Source: Falsirhodobacter sp051195255 (lineage in GTDB: Bacteria > Pseudomonadota > Alphaproteobacteria > Rhodobacterales > Rhodobacteraceae). From it: DNA of 64,000 nt. The notes under the pieces are model-generated. The model saw only the letters and a list, made by a program, of their open reading frames with translations, searched no databases and had not been told where the DNA came from. The stretch's first letter is position 1; the number at the start of each line of letters is the position of its first letter. Below, piece after piece: positions 52,678-63,574 of this stretch. The position numbers and the translations under genes were made by a program. The DNA lies in the NCBI RefSeq assembly GCF_051195255.1, contig NZ_JBNJLK010000005.1:62001-126000 (forward strand). Reading direction: 5' to 3'.

Positions 52678-53853
52678 TTAGGGCCGGAGCATGACCTTGA
52701 TGCAACTGTCCGCCTTGTCGCGGAACGTCCGGTACATCTCCGGTCCTTGCGAAAGGTCGACCTTGTGGGTGATCACGAAGGACGGGTCGATCTGGCCGTC
52801 CTCGATCCGGCGCAGCAGGTCGTCCGTCCAGCGCGGCACGTGTGCTTGCGCCATGCGGAAGGTCAGGCCCTTGTTCATGGCCTGGCCCATCGGGATCTTG
52901 TCAACGAGGCCGGTGTAGACGCCGATGATGGAGATGACACCAGCCGGGCGACAGGCATAGATCATCTCGCGCAGCACATGCGGCCGGTCATTCTCGGCCA
53001 TCAGCATCTGCTTGGCGCGGTCGAACACCGTGTCTGGCTGACCCACGGAAACGTGACTTTCGGAGCCGACCGCATCAATGCACTTGTGCGGTCCCTCGCC
53101 GCCGGTCAGATCGTTGAGCCGATCAGTGACGCTTTCCTCCTCGAAATTGATGGTGATCGCGCCAGCCGCCGCCGCCATCGACAGCCGCTCCGGCAGATGA
53201 TCGATCGCGATGACCTGCTCCGCACCGAGCAGGATCGCCGAGCGGATCGTCATCTGCCCCACGGGCCCGCAGCCCCAGATCGCGACCGTATCGCCGGGCT
53301 GGATATCGGCCTGTACTGCCGCCTGCCAGCCGGTGGGCAGGATGTCGGAAAGAAAGAGGAGCTTCTCGTCATCGATGCCATCCGGGATCTTGACATGGGT
53401 CGTGTCGGCGAATGGCACCCGCAGATACTCTGCCTGCCCGCCCGGATAACCGCCGGTCAGATGCGTGTAGCCGAACAGGCCCGCCGTCCTGTGGCCGAAC
53501 GCCTTATCGCCCAGATGCGCCTTCCGGTTCGACCTTTGGCATACCGAGAAATTCCCGCGACGGCACTGATCGCACTCGCCACACTGGATGGTGAAGGGTA
53601 TGACCACGCGGTCGCCCTTCTTGAGCTTCCCTGCGGTCGCGCTGCCGACGTCGACCACTTCACCCATCGATTCGTGCCCCAGGATGTCGCCGGGCAGGAG
53701 CGCCGGAATCAGGTTATGAAAAAGGTGAAGGTCAGAGCCGCAGATCGCGCAGCTGGTCACTTTGATGATCGCATCACGCGGATGCTCGATCGCAGGGTCG
53801 GACACTGTGTCGCAGCGGATGTCTTCCTTGCCATGCCAGACGAGCGCTTTCAT
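52678..53853 (-). CDS. Zinc-dependent alcohol dehydrogenase (copy 2)
   Basis: 391-residue paralogue of copy 1 and first gene of the operon. AICGSDLHLFHNLIPALLPG with GHESMGEVVDVG gives the catalytic zinc site; CGECDQCRRGNFSVC the structural zinc lobe; IWGCGPVGQMTIRSA the cofactor site. Likely an NAD(P)-dependent aldehyde/alcohol enzyme. It is divergent from the PAS-LuxR regulator, with a 213-bp shared regulatory gap. Confidence 0.9.
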   Translation of the reverse strand: MKALVWHGKEDIRCDTVSDPAIEHPRDAIIKVTSCAICGSDLHLFHNLIPALLPGDILGHESMGEVVDVGSATAGKLKKGDRVVIPFTIQCGECDQCRRGNFSVCQRSNRKAHLGDKAFGHRTAGLFGYTHLTGGYPGGQAEYLRVPFADTTHVKIPDGIDDEKLLFLSDILPTGWQAAVQADIQPGDTVAIWGCGPVGQMTIRSAILLGAEQVIAIDHLPERLSMAAAAGAITINFEEESVTDRLNDLTGGEGPHKCIDAVGSESHVSVGQPDTVFDRAKQMLMAENDRPHVLREMIYACRPAGVISIIGVYTGLVDKIPMGQAMNKGLTFRMAQAHVPRWTDDLLRRIEDGQIDPSFVITHKVDLSQGPEMYRTFRDKADSCIKVMLRP

Positions 53854-54066
53854 GATGGATCTCCTTCGGGGGTATGGATGGCAATTTTCCCCCACGAAGA
53901 CGCTAGAGTGTATCCGGACGGTTCCTAAGGAACCTTCCGGGGTTCAGGCTGTTGCTGGCAAAGCAGATCAGCCGGAAGGGCAGGTCCGATACATGAAAGT
54001 GCGCGATCAAAGCGGAAAGGGTCGGGCTATAGGGGGACCCGAGACGCCCGCCTTCTGGAGGCTGCG

Positions 54067-55812
54067 ATGTCGTCTATCCCCGACTACGTTTATGCTTTCG
54101 ACACCAAACGGCGCCTGGCCTATGCCAATCCGGCAATCCTGAAACTCTTTACCCTCTCGGCCAACGAGATGCTGGGGAAGACCTTTGAGGACCTGGGTTA
54201 TTCAAAAGAGCTCGCAGCCAGGCTCAATGGCCACATAGATCAGGTCTTCAGCGACGGCGTCATGATCGAGGATGAGGTCTTCTTCCGCAGCCCGTCCGGG
54301 CTCGCCGCCTGTTTCTCGTTTCTATGGGGCCCTGTCCTGGCCGAGGACGGCTCGGTCGAGCTGGTTGTTGGCGTATCAAGGGAATCGACGGAGCGTCATG
54401 AGATCGAGGAGGAGCTGAGAAAGAGCGAGGTTCGCCTACGCGCTGCAACGGAACTTGCCGAACTTGGTATCTATTCATGGGACCCGATCACAGGTGCGCT
54501 CGGTTGGGACGAGCGCCTTCGCGCGATATGGGGCCTCCCGCCGGACACCAACATTACCGAGGATGTGTTCAAAGCAGGCATCCATCCGGAGGATTTGCCC
54601 CGCGTGGAGCGCGCCATTGCCGCCTGCATCGATCCGGCGCGCGACGGGCGCTACAACGTGGACTATCGCGTGATCGGGCGGGACGACGGCAGGACGCGCT
54701 ATGTTGCAACCTCCGGCCAGGCCACCTTCTCAGAAGGCCGCGCCGTTGGCTTCCTTGGCGCCTCGGTTGATGTCACGACCCAGAGGCTCAACGAGATGGC
54801 AATTCTGGCAAGCGAGGCGCAGTTCCGCAGCTTTGCCAAATACAGTAGCAACCTGATCTGGATCGGTGATCCCGCAGCGGGCTTGATCATCTTCCGCAGC
54901 GCCGCTTTTGAGCGGATCTGGGGAGTTTCATCCGACGAGGCACCTACAGCGTTGGTCGAGTGGATGAAGGACGTCCATCCCGATGATCGCCAGCAGGTCG
55001 AACATGCCCTGAATCTGGTAAGCGCCGGCGAGGTCGTTCAATTTGATTACAGGATCATCCGTCCCATCGACGGCGCTGTCCGCTGGCTACGCGACACGAG
55101 CTTCCCGATTCTCAATGATGCGGGGGCGGTGATACGTATCGGCGGGATCGTAGAGGACCTGACACAGGAGGAAGCGAACCAGATCTACATCGTCAGCGCC
55201 ACCGCAGCCGAGGCACGCCGATTGGCGGCCCTTGTTCGCGCAATCGGACGTCAGACGCGGATCTTCGTGGGCTCCTCCACCTTTCTCGACGTCGCCGCGG
55301 TACTCGCGCCGGGTTGTGTCCTCGTGGACCTCCGCAGGAGAAGGGAAGACGGACTCTCACTCCTGCGTGAGCTCAGGGCACGGGCGATACCACTGCCGAC
55401 GATCGCGCTCGATGGGGCGGGGGCCAGCGCCACAAGCGCGGTCGCCGCCATGAAGGCAGGCGCCATCGATTACGTGATCGAAAGAGACGAGGAGTCTCTC
55501 CGTGCGATGCTCGCAAGCGCCTTGGCGGAGTGTCATGCTGCGGTGCGGCCGACATGCGACGAAAACGCCAGTGCCCGCCTCGCCAAACTGACGCCACGGG
55601 AGCGCGAGGTGCTTGTTGGTCTGGTGGATGGTGGAACCAATAAGGTGATTGGTCAAAAGCTGGGGATCAGCTCCCGCACCGTTGAAATGCACCGTGCCCA
55701 GGTGATGCATCGCCTCAACGCTGGTAACCTTGCCGAACTGCTTCAGATTGCCTTGGCGGCAGGTATCATGCCGTCCGCGGGTAATGGCGGACAACTCCCC
55801 TCCCGGCGCTAG
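54067..55812 (+). CDS. PAS-receiver-LuxR regulator
   Basis: 581-residue fusion. Three PAS domains (SSIPDYVYAFDTKRRLAYAN; RLRAATELAELGIYSWDPIT; FRSFAKYSSNLIWIGDPAAG) are followed by a receiver-like domain (CVLVDLRRRREDGLSLLREL), whose conserved lysine region reads VIERDEES, so the lysine seems lost, and a LuxR/FixJ HTH (LTPREREVLVGLVDG, QKLGISSRTVEMHRAQVMHR). No kinase domain is present, so it may sense directly. The ATG at 54067 has GGAGG upstream, but another frame from 53994 encodes a likely N-terminal extension ending ETPAFWRL, suggesting a small deletion near the start. Confidence 0.82.
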   Translation: MSSIPDYVYAFDTKRRLAYANPAILKLFTLSANEMLGKTFEDLGYSKELAARLNGHIDQVFSDGVMIEDEVFFRSPSGLAACFSFLWGPVLAEDGSVELVVGVSRESTERHEIEEELRKSEVRLRAATELAELGIYSWDPITGALGWDERLRAIWGLPPDTNITEDVFKAGIHPEDLPRVERAIAACIDPARDGRYNVDYRVIGRDDGRTRYVATSGQATFSEGRAVGFLGASVDVTTQRLNEMAILASEAQFRSFAKYSSNLIWIGDPAAGLIIFRSAAFERIWGVSSDEAPTALVEWMKDVHPDDRQQVEHALNLVSAGEVVQFDYRIIRPIDGAVRWLRDTSFPILNDAGAVIRIGGIVEDLTQEEANQIYIVSATAAEARRLAALVRAIGRQTRIFVGSSTFLDVAAVLAPGCVLVDLRRRREDGLSLLRELRARAIPLPTIALDGAGASATSAVAAMKAGAIDYVIERDEESLRAMLASALAECHAAVRPTCDENASARLAKLTPREREVLVGLVDGGTNKVIGQKLGISSRTVEMHRAQVMHRLNAGNLAELLQIALAAGIMPSAGNGGQLPSRR

Positions 55813-55819
55813 TGTCACG

Positions 55820-56190
55820 AATGTCAGGCGATACGGCGAAGTGATCCAAAGGCGCCGGCCTTGGTCATCGACAGGCGCAAGTTGGCCGCTGTCGTAGCGC
55901 GGCAGGCCCGCCGCCTGCCATACGGCCTGACCCCTTCGAAGGATCCTACAGGCAGACCGTCCGACCGCAGAAGCGCGGCAATGCCTTGGCGACCAGCGCC
56001 GCCCTCGCTGCACATGATCACGATTGGCTCGCCCGGTTTTCCCTGCGGCGCAAGCTTCTCTGCAGCGACATGCAAGACGGATGGCGCGCCCGTTATGAGC
56101 TAGCGCGCGCCACCCCGAAGATCAGAGATATGCGGGGCTTTCGGCGTGCCAATGAGCTTGGCGAGCTTGTCAGTGGTTATGCATCAGGTG
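55820..56190 (-). pseudogene. Rhodanese/ChrB-type remnant
   Basis: Pieces in different frames resemble the N-terminal rhodanese domain of chromate-resistance-type sulfurtransferases: TTDKLAKLIGTPKAPHISDL (ending at a TAG), then VAAEKLAPQGKPGEPIVIMC with CSEGG, then AVWQAAGLPRYDSGQLAPVD. At least one frameshift and an internal deletion separate them. No intact product can be made. Confidence 0.65.
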
Positions 56191-56451
56191 CAGGCATCTG
56201 CGTTCCTCCCCTTCCGGGGCGTTTGGTGCACTGGAACGCGATCTTCGGCTGACGCCTCGGGGGGAGGTCTCTGATCCCCACAGCGTCATTTTCCTCCGGG
56301 ATCACCGCATGTCAATGATCTGAGGAGTGAACGTGCAGGTGCAGCGAATGTCGGGAATGTCCCACGACCTGCCGCATGGTAGCACGAGGCGCATGGAGGC
56401 TCAAAGTCTGAGAGGTCATCCGCAGAAGCCCTAACCTTTGAGGAGCTTTAT
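56191..56451. other. No recognisable gene
   Basis: No protein family, RNA gene or strong promoter was recognised in this stretch between the rhodanese remnant and the small membrane frame. It is probably degraded accessory DNA. Confidence 0.5.
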
Positions 56452-56715
56452 TTATATGCGGATGAGCACCACGACACCGACCGGTAGCCAAGCAGAAAGC
56501 ACGACCACAAGCGCCAGCCATTCAGGCATCATGAATGACAGAACTGGGAGGAGTAGCGTGCAAGTGGTGAAGAATGCCAGGAGGCCTGCAACTGTCAACC
56601 TAGTTCGCGCCGGATGTCGGAAGTGTCTGCCAGCTTCACCCCGGAGCGGTCGATGCCGATGTGCGCTGGAAGGGAATGGCTTTTCCACTGGCGAGGACCG
56701 CCCTAAGACAATCAC
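56452..56715 (-). CDS. Possible small two-helix membrane protein
   Basis: The C-terminal half of this frame has two convincing hydrophobic helices (LTVAGLLAFFTTCTLLLPVL and WLALVVVLSAWLPVGVVVLI). The N-terminal part, from a GTG at 56715, looks non-coding, so the true start is unclear and the gene may be truncated. Function unknown. Confidence 0.35.
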   Translation of the reverse strand: MIVLGRSSPVEKPFPSSAHRHRPLRGEAGRHFRHPARTRLTVAGLLAFFTTCTLLLPVLSFMMPEWLALVVVLSAWLPVGVVVLIRI

Positions 56716-56804
56716 AGCGACATCGACGACTTACAAAACCTTTGCCCGGAACCGGGAAATCTTTGCCCTGAACGGCAGCAACTATGCCCCGGGCTACAAC
56801 TACA

Positions 56805-57116
56805 TCAGTGGGTCCAGTTGCCCTTGCGGTTCGTGGCGAAGTTCTCCCCATAGCCGCCGGCGCGGATGTTGGGCTTGCGGGACTGGGGGGGCTGCACCTC
56901 CGCCTCGATCCCGTTTTCACGGGCATAGGCCTCGGCCGCTTCCTGCGTGTCAAAGCGCAGGCGCACCTGCCGCTGCGTGTCGTCCGAGGAGATCCAGCCC
57001 ATCAGGGGATCGATCTCCCTCGACGTGGCCTGGGCATAGTCCAGCACCCATTCCTTGGTCTTCGCCTGTCCCGACTGCATGGCGGTCCGGGCCGGCTTGT
57101 AGATTCGTGCGCGCAT
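56805..57116 (-). CDS. NDUFS4-like complex I accessory subunit
   Basis: 103-residue protein of the ETC complex I subunit conserved region family, homologous to mitochondrial NDUFS4 (18 kDa). The N-terminus RARIYKPARTAMQSGQAKTK and the central EWVLDYAQATSREIDPLMGW, plus SSDDTQRQVRLRFDTQEAA, are diagnostic. It is a supernumerary subunit of alphaproteobacterial NADH dehydrogenase. It is divergent from uvrB and marks the resumption of core genes after the accessory region. Confidence 0.9.
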   Translation of the reverse strand: MRARIYKPARTAMQSGQAKTKEWVLDYAQATSREIDPLMGWISSDDTQRQVRLRFDTQEAAEAYARENGIEAEVQPPQSRKPNIRAGGYGENFATNRKGNWTH

Positions 57117-57224
57117 CGTGGTCCTCCGATCAACCTATCTAGCGAAATCCCCTGCAAGGCCGCAAGGCCATCTTGAACCGGAACAAAGACAGACCAAATC
57201 AAGGGCCTGACAAGGGAAATGCCG

Positions 57225-59405
<2,181 letters not shown>

Positions 59406-59409
59406 GCCC

Positions 59410-60507
59410 GTGGCGATCCTGATCGGGGCGGAGATCTACCGCCATTCGACCTATGGGCGGCAGCACCCCCTGCGGGTGCCGCGCGTATCCACGGTGATCG
59501 ACCTGGCCCGCGCGCTTGGCTGGCTGCCGCCCGACCGTTATCGCACCAGCCCGCGTGCGAAGCCCGAGGCGCTGGCCGTCTGGCACCATTCCGACTACCT
59601 TGCAGCGCTTCAGGTGGGCGAGGGGATGGAGCACCCCACGCCCGAGATGCTGAGCCGCTTCCACCTCGGCACCCTGTCGAATCCCGTTTTCCCCGAGATG
59701 TTTCGCCGTCCCGCCACCGGCGCGGGCGGGATGTTCCTTGCGGCCGAACTGGTGGCGGAAGGGGGCGTCGTGCAGGTGCCGGGGGCGGGCACCCATCACG
59801 GGCTGCCGGACCGGGCCAACGGCTTCTGCTATCTGAACGACTGCGTGCTGGGGATGTTGGCTTTGCGGCGCCTTGGCGTCCGGCGCATCGCTTATGTTGA
59901 CATCGACGCCCATCACTGCGACGGCGTGCAGCACGCCTTTGCCGGCGATCCCGACGCGCTCCTGATCTCCACGCACGAGGAAGGGCGCTGGCCCTTCACC
60001 GGCACGCTGGACGACGATGGCGGCGGTAACTGTTTGAACCTGCCCGTCCCCCGCGGCTTCAACGACACCGAGATGCGGGCGGTGCTGGAGGATCTGATCC
60101 TGCCCGCCCTTCAGGCCTTCCGCCCGGAGGCGATCATCCTGCAATGCGGCGCCGACGCGGTGGAGGAAGACCCTCTGGCCCGCCTGTCCCTGTCCAACAA
60201 CGCGCATATGGAGGTGGCGGCGGCGCTGCGTCCCCTTGCGCCCCGTTACATCGTCACGGGCGGCGGGGGCTACAACCCATGGACAGTAGGCCGTTGCTGG
60301 ACCGCCGTCTGGTCCGTGCTGTCGGGGCAGGAGGTGCCGGAGCATCTGCCAGACGACGCACAGACCATCCTGCGCGATCTGTCTTGGCGGGGCGGGGCCC
60401 GTCCGCTGCCCGCGCCGCACATCCTGACCACCTTGCGCGACCCGCCCCGCGAGGGGCCGGTGCGTCCGGTGATCCGCGAACGGCTGGCGGTCCTACGCGG
60501 CCGATAG
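59410..60507 (+). CDS. HDAC-family deacetylase
   Basis: 365-residue member of the histone deacetylase/AcuC superfamily, a zinc-dependent amidohydrolase. GAGTHHGLPDRANGFCYLND contains the tandem active-site histidines; YVDIDAHHCDGVQ gives Asp and His zinc ligands and QCGADAVEEDPLARL the second Asp. GGGGYNPWTVGRCW closes the pocket. It starts with GTG 4 nt after uvrB, suggesting cotranscription. Targets may be small molecules such as acetylpolyamines or AcuC-type acetylated proteins. It overlaps tpiA tail-to-tail by 15 nt. Confidence 0.9.
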   Translation: MAILIGAEIYRHSTYGRQHPLRVPRVSTVIDLARALGWLPPDRYRTSPRAKPEALAVWHHSDYLAALQVGEGMEHPTPEMLSRFHLGTLSNPVFPEMFRRPATGAGGMFLAAELVAEGGVVQVPGAGTHHGLPDRANGFCYLNDCVLGMLALRRLGVRRIAYVDIDAHHCDGVQHAFAGDPDALLISTHEEGRWPFTGTLDDDGGGNCLNLPVPRGFNDTEMRAVLEDLILPALQAFRPEAIILQCGADAVEEDPLARLSLSNNAHMEVAAALRPLAPRYIVTGGGGYNPWTVGRCWTAVWSVLSGQEVPEHLPDDAQTILRDLSWRGGARPLPAPHILTTLRDPPREGPVRPVIRERLAVLRGR

Positions 60508-61230
60508 GGCGGCGATGATGCCGCCGAAATCCGCCGCCTTCAGGCTGGCCCCGCCCACGAGCGCGCCGTTCACATGCGGGATGGCGAAGATCTCGGCGGC
60601 GTTGGAGGGCTTGACCGATCCGCCATAAAGCAGCGCGATCCTGTCCGTCCCGAAGCGGTCGGAAAGTTGCGCGCGCAGGGCGGCGTGCACCTCGGCGATC
60701 TGGTCGTTGGTGGGGGTGCGGCCGGTGCCGATGGCCCAGACCGGTTCGTAGGCGATGACCAGACGCGCGGCATCCACGCCTTGGGGCAGCGACCCGTCGA
60801 TCTGGGTGGCGATGATGTCCAGCGTCCGGCCGCCATCGCGCTCGGCCTCCGTTTCCCCGACGCAGACGATCGTGATCAGGCCGGCTGCCTGCGCCGCCGT
60901 CACCTTGGCCGCGACGACCGCATCCGACTCCGCATGATCCGCGCGCCGTTCGGAATGACCAAGGATGACGTATTTCGCGCCCGCCTCGGCCAGCATGGGG
61001 GCCGAGATGTCGCCCGTATGCGCGCCACTGGCCGCCGCGTGGCAATCCTGCCCGCCGACCTTCAGCCCCGTTCCCTGCGCCATGGATGCAAGGCGCGCCA
61101 GAAGCGTGGCAGGCGGGCAAATCAGGACGTCGCATCCGGGGGCGGGGTGGGCGGCCACCAAGGCCTCGATCTCCGACAGGCTTTCGCCCGTTCCGTTCAT
61201 CTTCCAGTTTCCGGCTGCCAGTCCGCGCAT
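60493..61230 (-). CDS. tpiA: Triosephosphate isomerase
   Basis: 245-residue TIM-barrel enzyme interconverting glyceraldehyde-3-phosphate and DHAP. The catalytic residues are Lys in AAGNWKMNG, His in VILGHSERR and Glu in AYEPVWAIGTG; the phosphate-binding GGSVKPSNA and GALVGGASL loops are intact. It converges on the HDAC-family gene with a 15-nt overlap of the 3' ends. Confidence 0.98.
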   Translation of the reverse strand: MRGLAAGNWKMNGTGESLSEIEALVAAHPAPGCDVLICPPATLLARLASMAQGTGLKVGGQDCHAAASGAHTGDISAPMLAEAGAKYVILGHSERRADHAESDAVVAAKVTAAQAAGLITIVCVGETEAERDGGRTLDIIATQIDGSLPQGVDAARLVIAYEPVWAIGTGRTPTNDQIAEVHAALRAQLSDRFGTDRIALLYGGSVKPSNAAEIFAIPHVNGALVGGASLKAADFGGIIAALSAA

Positions 61231-61285
61231 GTATCCTCCATCTGCTTTCGCCCCAAGCTAGGGCCAAGGCAGGGCAGAGGAAACC

Positions 61286-61633
61286 CTATTCGCGGAACTT
61301 CACCGATTCACCGCAGCCGCAGGCATCGACCACGTTCGGATTGCGGAACTTGAAGCCCGACTCCAGAAGCGAGGTTTCGTAGTCGATCTCGGTCCCGAAC
61401 AGGAACATCTGCGCCATGGGCGCGATCATCACGCGGGCGCCGTCCTGTTCCACCGTTTCGTCCATCGGGTTCACCTCGGACACGTAGTCCATGGTGTATT
61501 CCATGCCCGCGCAGCCGCCCTTCTTCACGCCGATGCGCAACCCGGCCGAGTTCTGCTTGGTCATCAGCCGCGCGATCTGCTTCGCCGCCGAAGGGGTGAT
61601 GCTGACCGCCTGTTTTCCGGGGATCGAGAACAT
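61286..61633 (-). CDS. A-type Fe-S carrier protein
   Basis: 115-residue IscA/SufA/ErpA-type carrier. Three conserved cysteines are at 41 (KKGGCAGMEYT), 105 and 107 (DACGCGESV). The carrier delivers [2Fe-2S] or [4Fe-4S] clusters. It lies 10 nt downstream of the SufT-like gene on the same strand, and together they probably serve SUF-type assembly; which paralogue it is cannot be decided here. Confidence 0.93.
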   Translation of the reverse strand: MFSIPGKQAVSITPSAAKQIARLMTKQNSAGLRIGVKKGGCAGMEYTMDYVSEVNPMDETVEQDGARVMIAPMAQMFLFGTEIDYETSLLESGFKFRNPNVVDACGCGESVKFRE

Positions 61634-61643
61634 GGATGCCTCC

Positions 61644-61997
61644 TTACATGAAGCCGAGTTCGAGCCGCGCCTCGTCGGACATCATCTCCATCCCCCAGGG
61701 GGGATCGAAGGTCATGCCGACATTGACATGCTTGACGCCGGGCAGGGGTTCAATGGCCTCGGCCACCCAGCCCGGCATCTCTCCGGCCACGGGGCAGCCG
61801 GGGGCGGTCAGGGTCATCAGCACCTCGACCTCGTTCTGGTCGTTGATGTCGATGGTGTAGACGAGGCCGAGGTCGTAGATGTTCACCGGAATTTCCGGAT
61901 CATAGACCGTACGGCAGGCGTCCACGACCTGTTCATACAGCGGATGCTCGGTCGAGGACGGCTTGATGACGGGGGTGCCTTCGGCGATATCGGTCAT
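61644..61997 (-). CDS. sufT: SufT/MIP18-like Fe-S assembly protein
   Basis: 117-residue DUF59/MIP18-family protein. Features are TVYDPEIPVNIYDLGLVYTI, the Cys-containing MTLTAPGCPVAGEMPGW, and FDPPWGMEMMSDEARLELG at the C-terminus, typical of SufT in alphaproteobacteria. It aids maturation of Fe-S proteins under high demand. The ATG at 61997 opens the conserved part; codons farther upstream in frame look non-coding. Cotranscribed with the A-type carrier. Confidence 0.93.
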   Translation of the reverse strand: MTDIAEGTPVIKPSSTEHPLYEQVVDACRTVYDPEIPVNIYDLGLVYTIDINDQNEVEVLMTLTAPGCPVAGEMPGWVAEAIEPLPGVKHVNVGMTFDPPWGMEMMSDEARLELGFM

Positions 61998-62037
61998 GGG
62001 GAAATCCTTTGTTGCGCCGAATATAGGTATCCGTGCC

Positions 62038-62472
62038 CTAGGCCTCAACCCAGATCGTGACGGGGCCGGAATTCACCAGCGCCACCTGCATGTCGGCCCC
62101 GAAGCGGCCGGTCTGCACAGGGAACTCCTTCGCCATCATCGTGGTGAAGTGGTCGTACAGGCGTCGGCCATCCTCGGCCGGGGCGGCGGCGGAAAAGCCC
62201 GGACGGGTGCCGCGCGTCGTGTCGGCGGCCAGCGTGAACTGGCTGACGATCAGCGCCGCACCGCCCGTGTCCTTCAGCGACCGGTTCATCTTGCCCGCGT
62301 CGTCGCGGAAGATGCGCAGCTTGGCGATCTTGGCCGCCAGCACTTCGGCGTTCGCCTCCGCATCCCCCTGCATCGCGCAGACGAGGATCAGGAGACCGGG
62401 CCCGATCCGCCCGATCACCTCTCCCTCGACCGTGACCGAGGCTTCGGTCACGCGTTGCAGCAGCGCCTTCAC
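62038..62472 (-). CDS. dtd: D-aminoacyl-tRNA deacylase
   Basis: 144-residue DTD, which hydrolyses D-aminoacyl-tRNAs. MKALLQRVTEASVTVEGE, the SQFTL motif in LIVSQFTLAADTTRGTRP and the cross-subunit Gly-Pro motif NSGPVTIW are diagnostic. Its start overlaps the stop of the upstream sugar kinase by 4 nt, so the pair is coupled. Confidence 0.97.
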   Translation of the reverse strand: MKALLQRVTEASVTVEGEVIGRIGPGLLILVCAMQGDAEANAEVLAAKIAKLRIFRDDAGKMNRSLKDTGGAALIVSQFTLAADTTRGTRPGFSAAAPAEDGRRLYDHFTTMMAKEFPVQTGRFGADMQVALVNSGPVTIWVEA

Positions 62473-63365
62473 AGCTCGTGGGCCCAGGGCGGGTTGGCGC
62501 CGGGGCGCGAGACGGTGACGGCGGCGGCGCGGGTGCCAAGGCCAAGGGCGGTGTCCAGCAGATCATCCGACCAATCGGCGCCCTTCGTCAGCGCGCCGGC
62601 CTGTTCCAGTGCGGCCAGAACGCCCGCGTTGAAGGTGTCGCCCGCGCCGACGGTGTCGGCAACGGTCACCTTCGGCGCGGCCACGAAACGTTCCTGCGTC
62701 GCGGTCAGCGCCCGCGCCCCGCGCGCGCCTTCGGTCAGCAGAACCAGCTTCGGTCCCTTGACCAGCAGCCCCTTTGCCAGGTCCACCGGATCGCCTTGAC
62801 CTTCCAGCCAGTGCAGATCCTCGTCCGAGATCTTGATGATGTCGGCCAGCCCGATCATGCGGCCGATCCGCTCGCGATAGCCGGCCGGGTCGGTGATGAA
62901 GCCGGGGCGGATGTTCGGGTCCAGCATGGTCACGCGGGACGCCTCCCGCGCCATCAGCGTGGCATAGGTGTCGGCGGCGGGTTCCGAGACGAGGGAGATG
63001 CCGCCGAAGAACAGCGCCGTCACGTCGGCGGGCAGGGCAGGCAGGTCTTCGGGCGAGAGCAGGCGGCCGGCCGTGTTCTCGTCATAAAAGGCATAGGTGG
63101 CCTGACCGTCCGTCAGCGTCACGAAAGCCAGCGTCGTCGGCCGGTTCGACCGCGCGCAAAAGGCGGTGTCGACCTTCGACGCCTCCAGTGCCGCCGACAG
63201 GCGGGTGCCGAACAGGTCGTTCGACAGGCCCGAGAAGAAGCTCGCGGGCGCGCCAAGGCGGCCAAGCGCGATGGCCGTGTTGAAAACGGCCCCGCCGGCA
63301 TGGGGGGCGAACCCCTCGCCCTGGGGCAGCATGTCGATCAGCGCTTCGCCGCAACACAGGATCAT
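62469..63365 (-). CDS. PfkB-family carbohydrate kinase
   Basis: 298-residue ribokinase-like sugar kinase, probably a fructokinase. MILCCGEALIDMLPQ at the start and the PfkB signature VTVADTVGAGDTFNAGVLAAL, with catalytic Asp, are clear; GGAVFNTAIALGRLGAPASF is the sugar-binding N-terminal motif. The ATG at 63365 is chosen from the conserved start. No sugar transporter is nearby. Confidence 0.92.
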   Translation of the reverse strand: MILCCGEALIDMLPQGEGFAPHAGGAVFNTAIALGRLGAPASFFSGLSNDLFGTRLSAALEASKVDTAFCARSNRPTTLAFVTLTDGQATYAFYDENTAGRLLSPEDLPALPADVTALFFGGISLVSEPAADTYATLMAREASRVTMLDPNIRPGFITDPAGYRERIGRMIGLADIIKISDEDLHWLEGQGDPVDLAKGLLVKGPKLVLLTEGARGARALTATQERFVAAPKVTVADTVGAGDTFNAGVLAALEQAGALTKGADWSDDLLDTALGLGTRAAAVTVSRPGANPPWAHEL

Positions 63366-63433
63366 GGGCCGATACTCCTTCGGAAAGATCGCGCGGACCC
63401 TAGCGCCGGCGCGCGTGCCACGCAATCGGGAGG

Positions 63434-63462
63434 TTGACAGGGAGGAGCCGATGAACGATATA
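63434..63462 (+). promoter_or_regulatory. rplU-rpmA promoter
   Basis: Consensus -35 TTGACA (63434-63439) and -10 GATATA (63457-63462) spaced 17 bp, about 110 bp upstream of rplU. It is one of the clearest housekeeping promoters in the window. Confidence 0.7.
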
Positions 63463-63574
63463 GCGGCGGTCTGGCCCCCATTGGGTGTTCAGGCCATTTC
63501 GCATTGGCGCTGTCCGAAGGTACCAAACGCCGGGAAACCGGGACCAAAGGGCGCGGAACAAGAAGGAAAGACCC

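Noticed and set aside
56438..57142. Plus-strand gene opposite the NDUFS4-like gene
   Set aside because: Low-complexity Arg/Ser/Pro translation; antisense shadow of a recognised gene.
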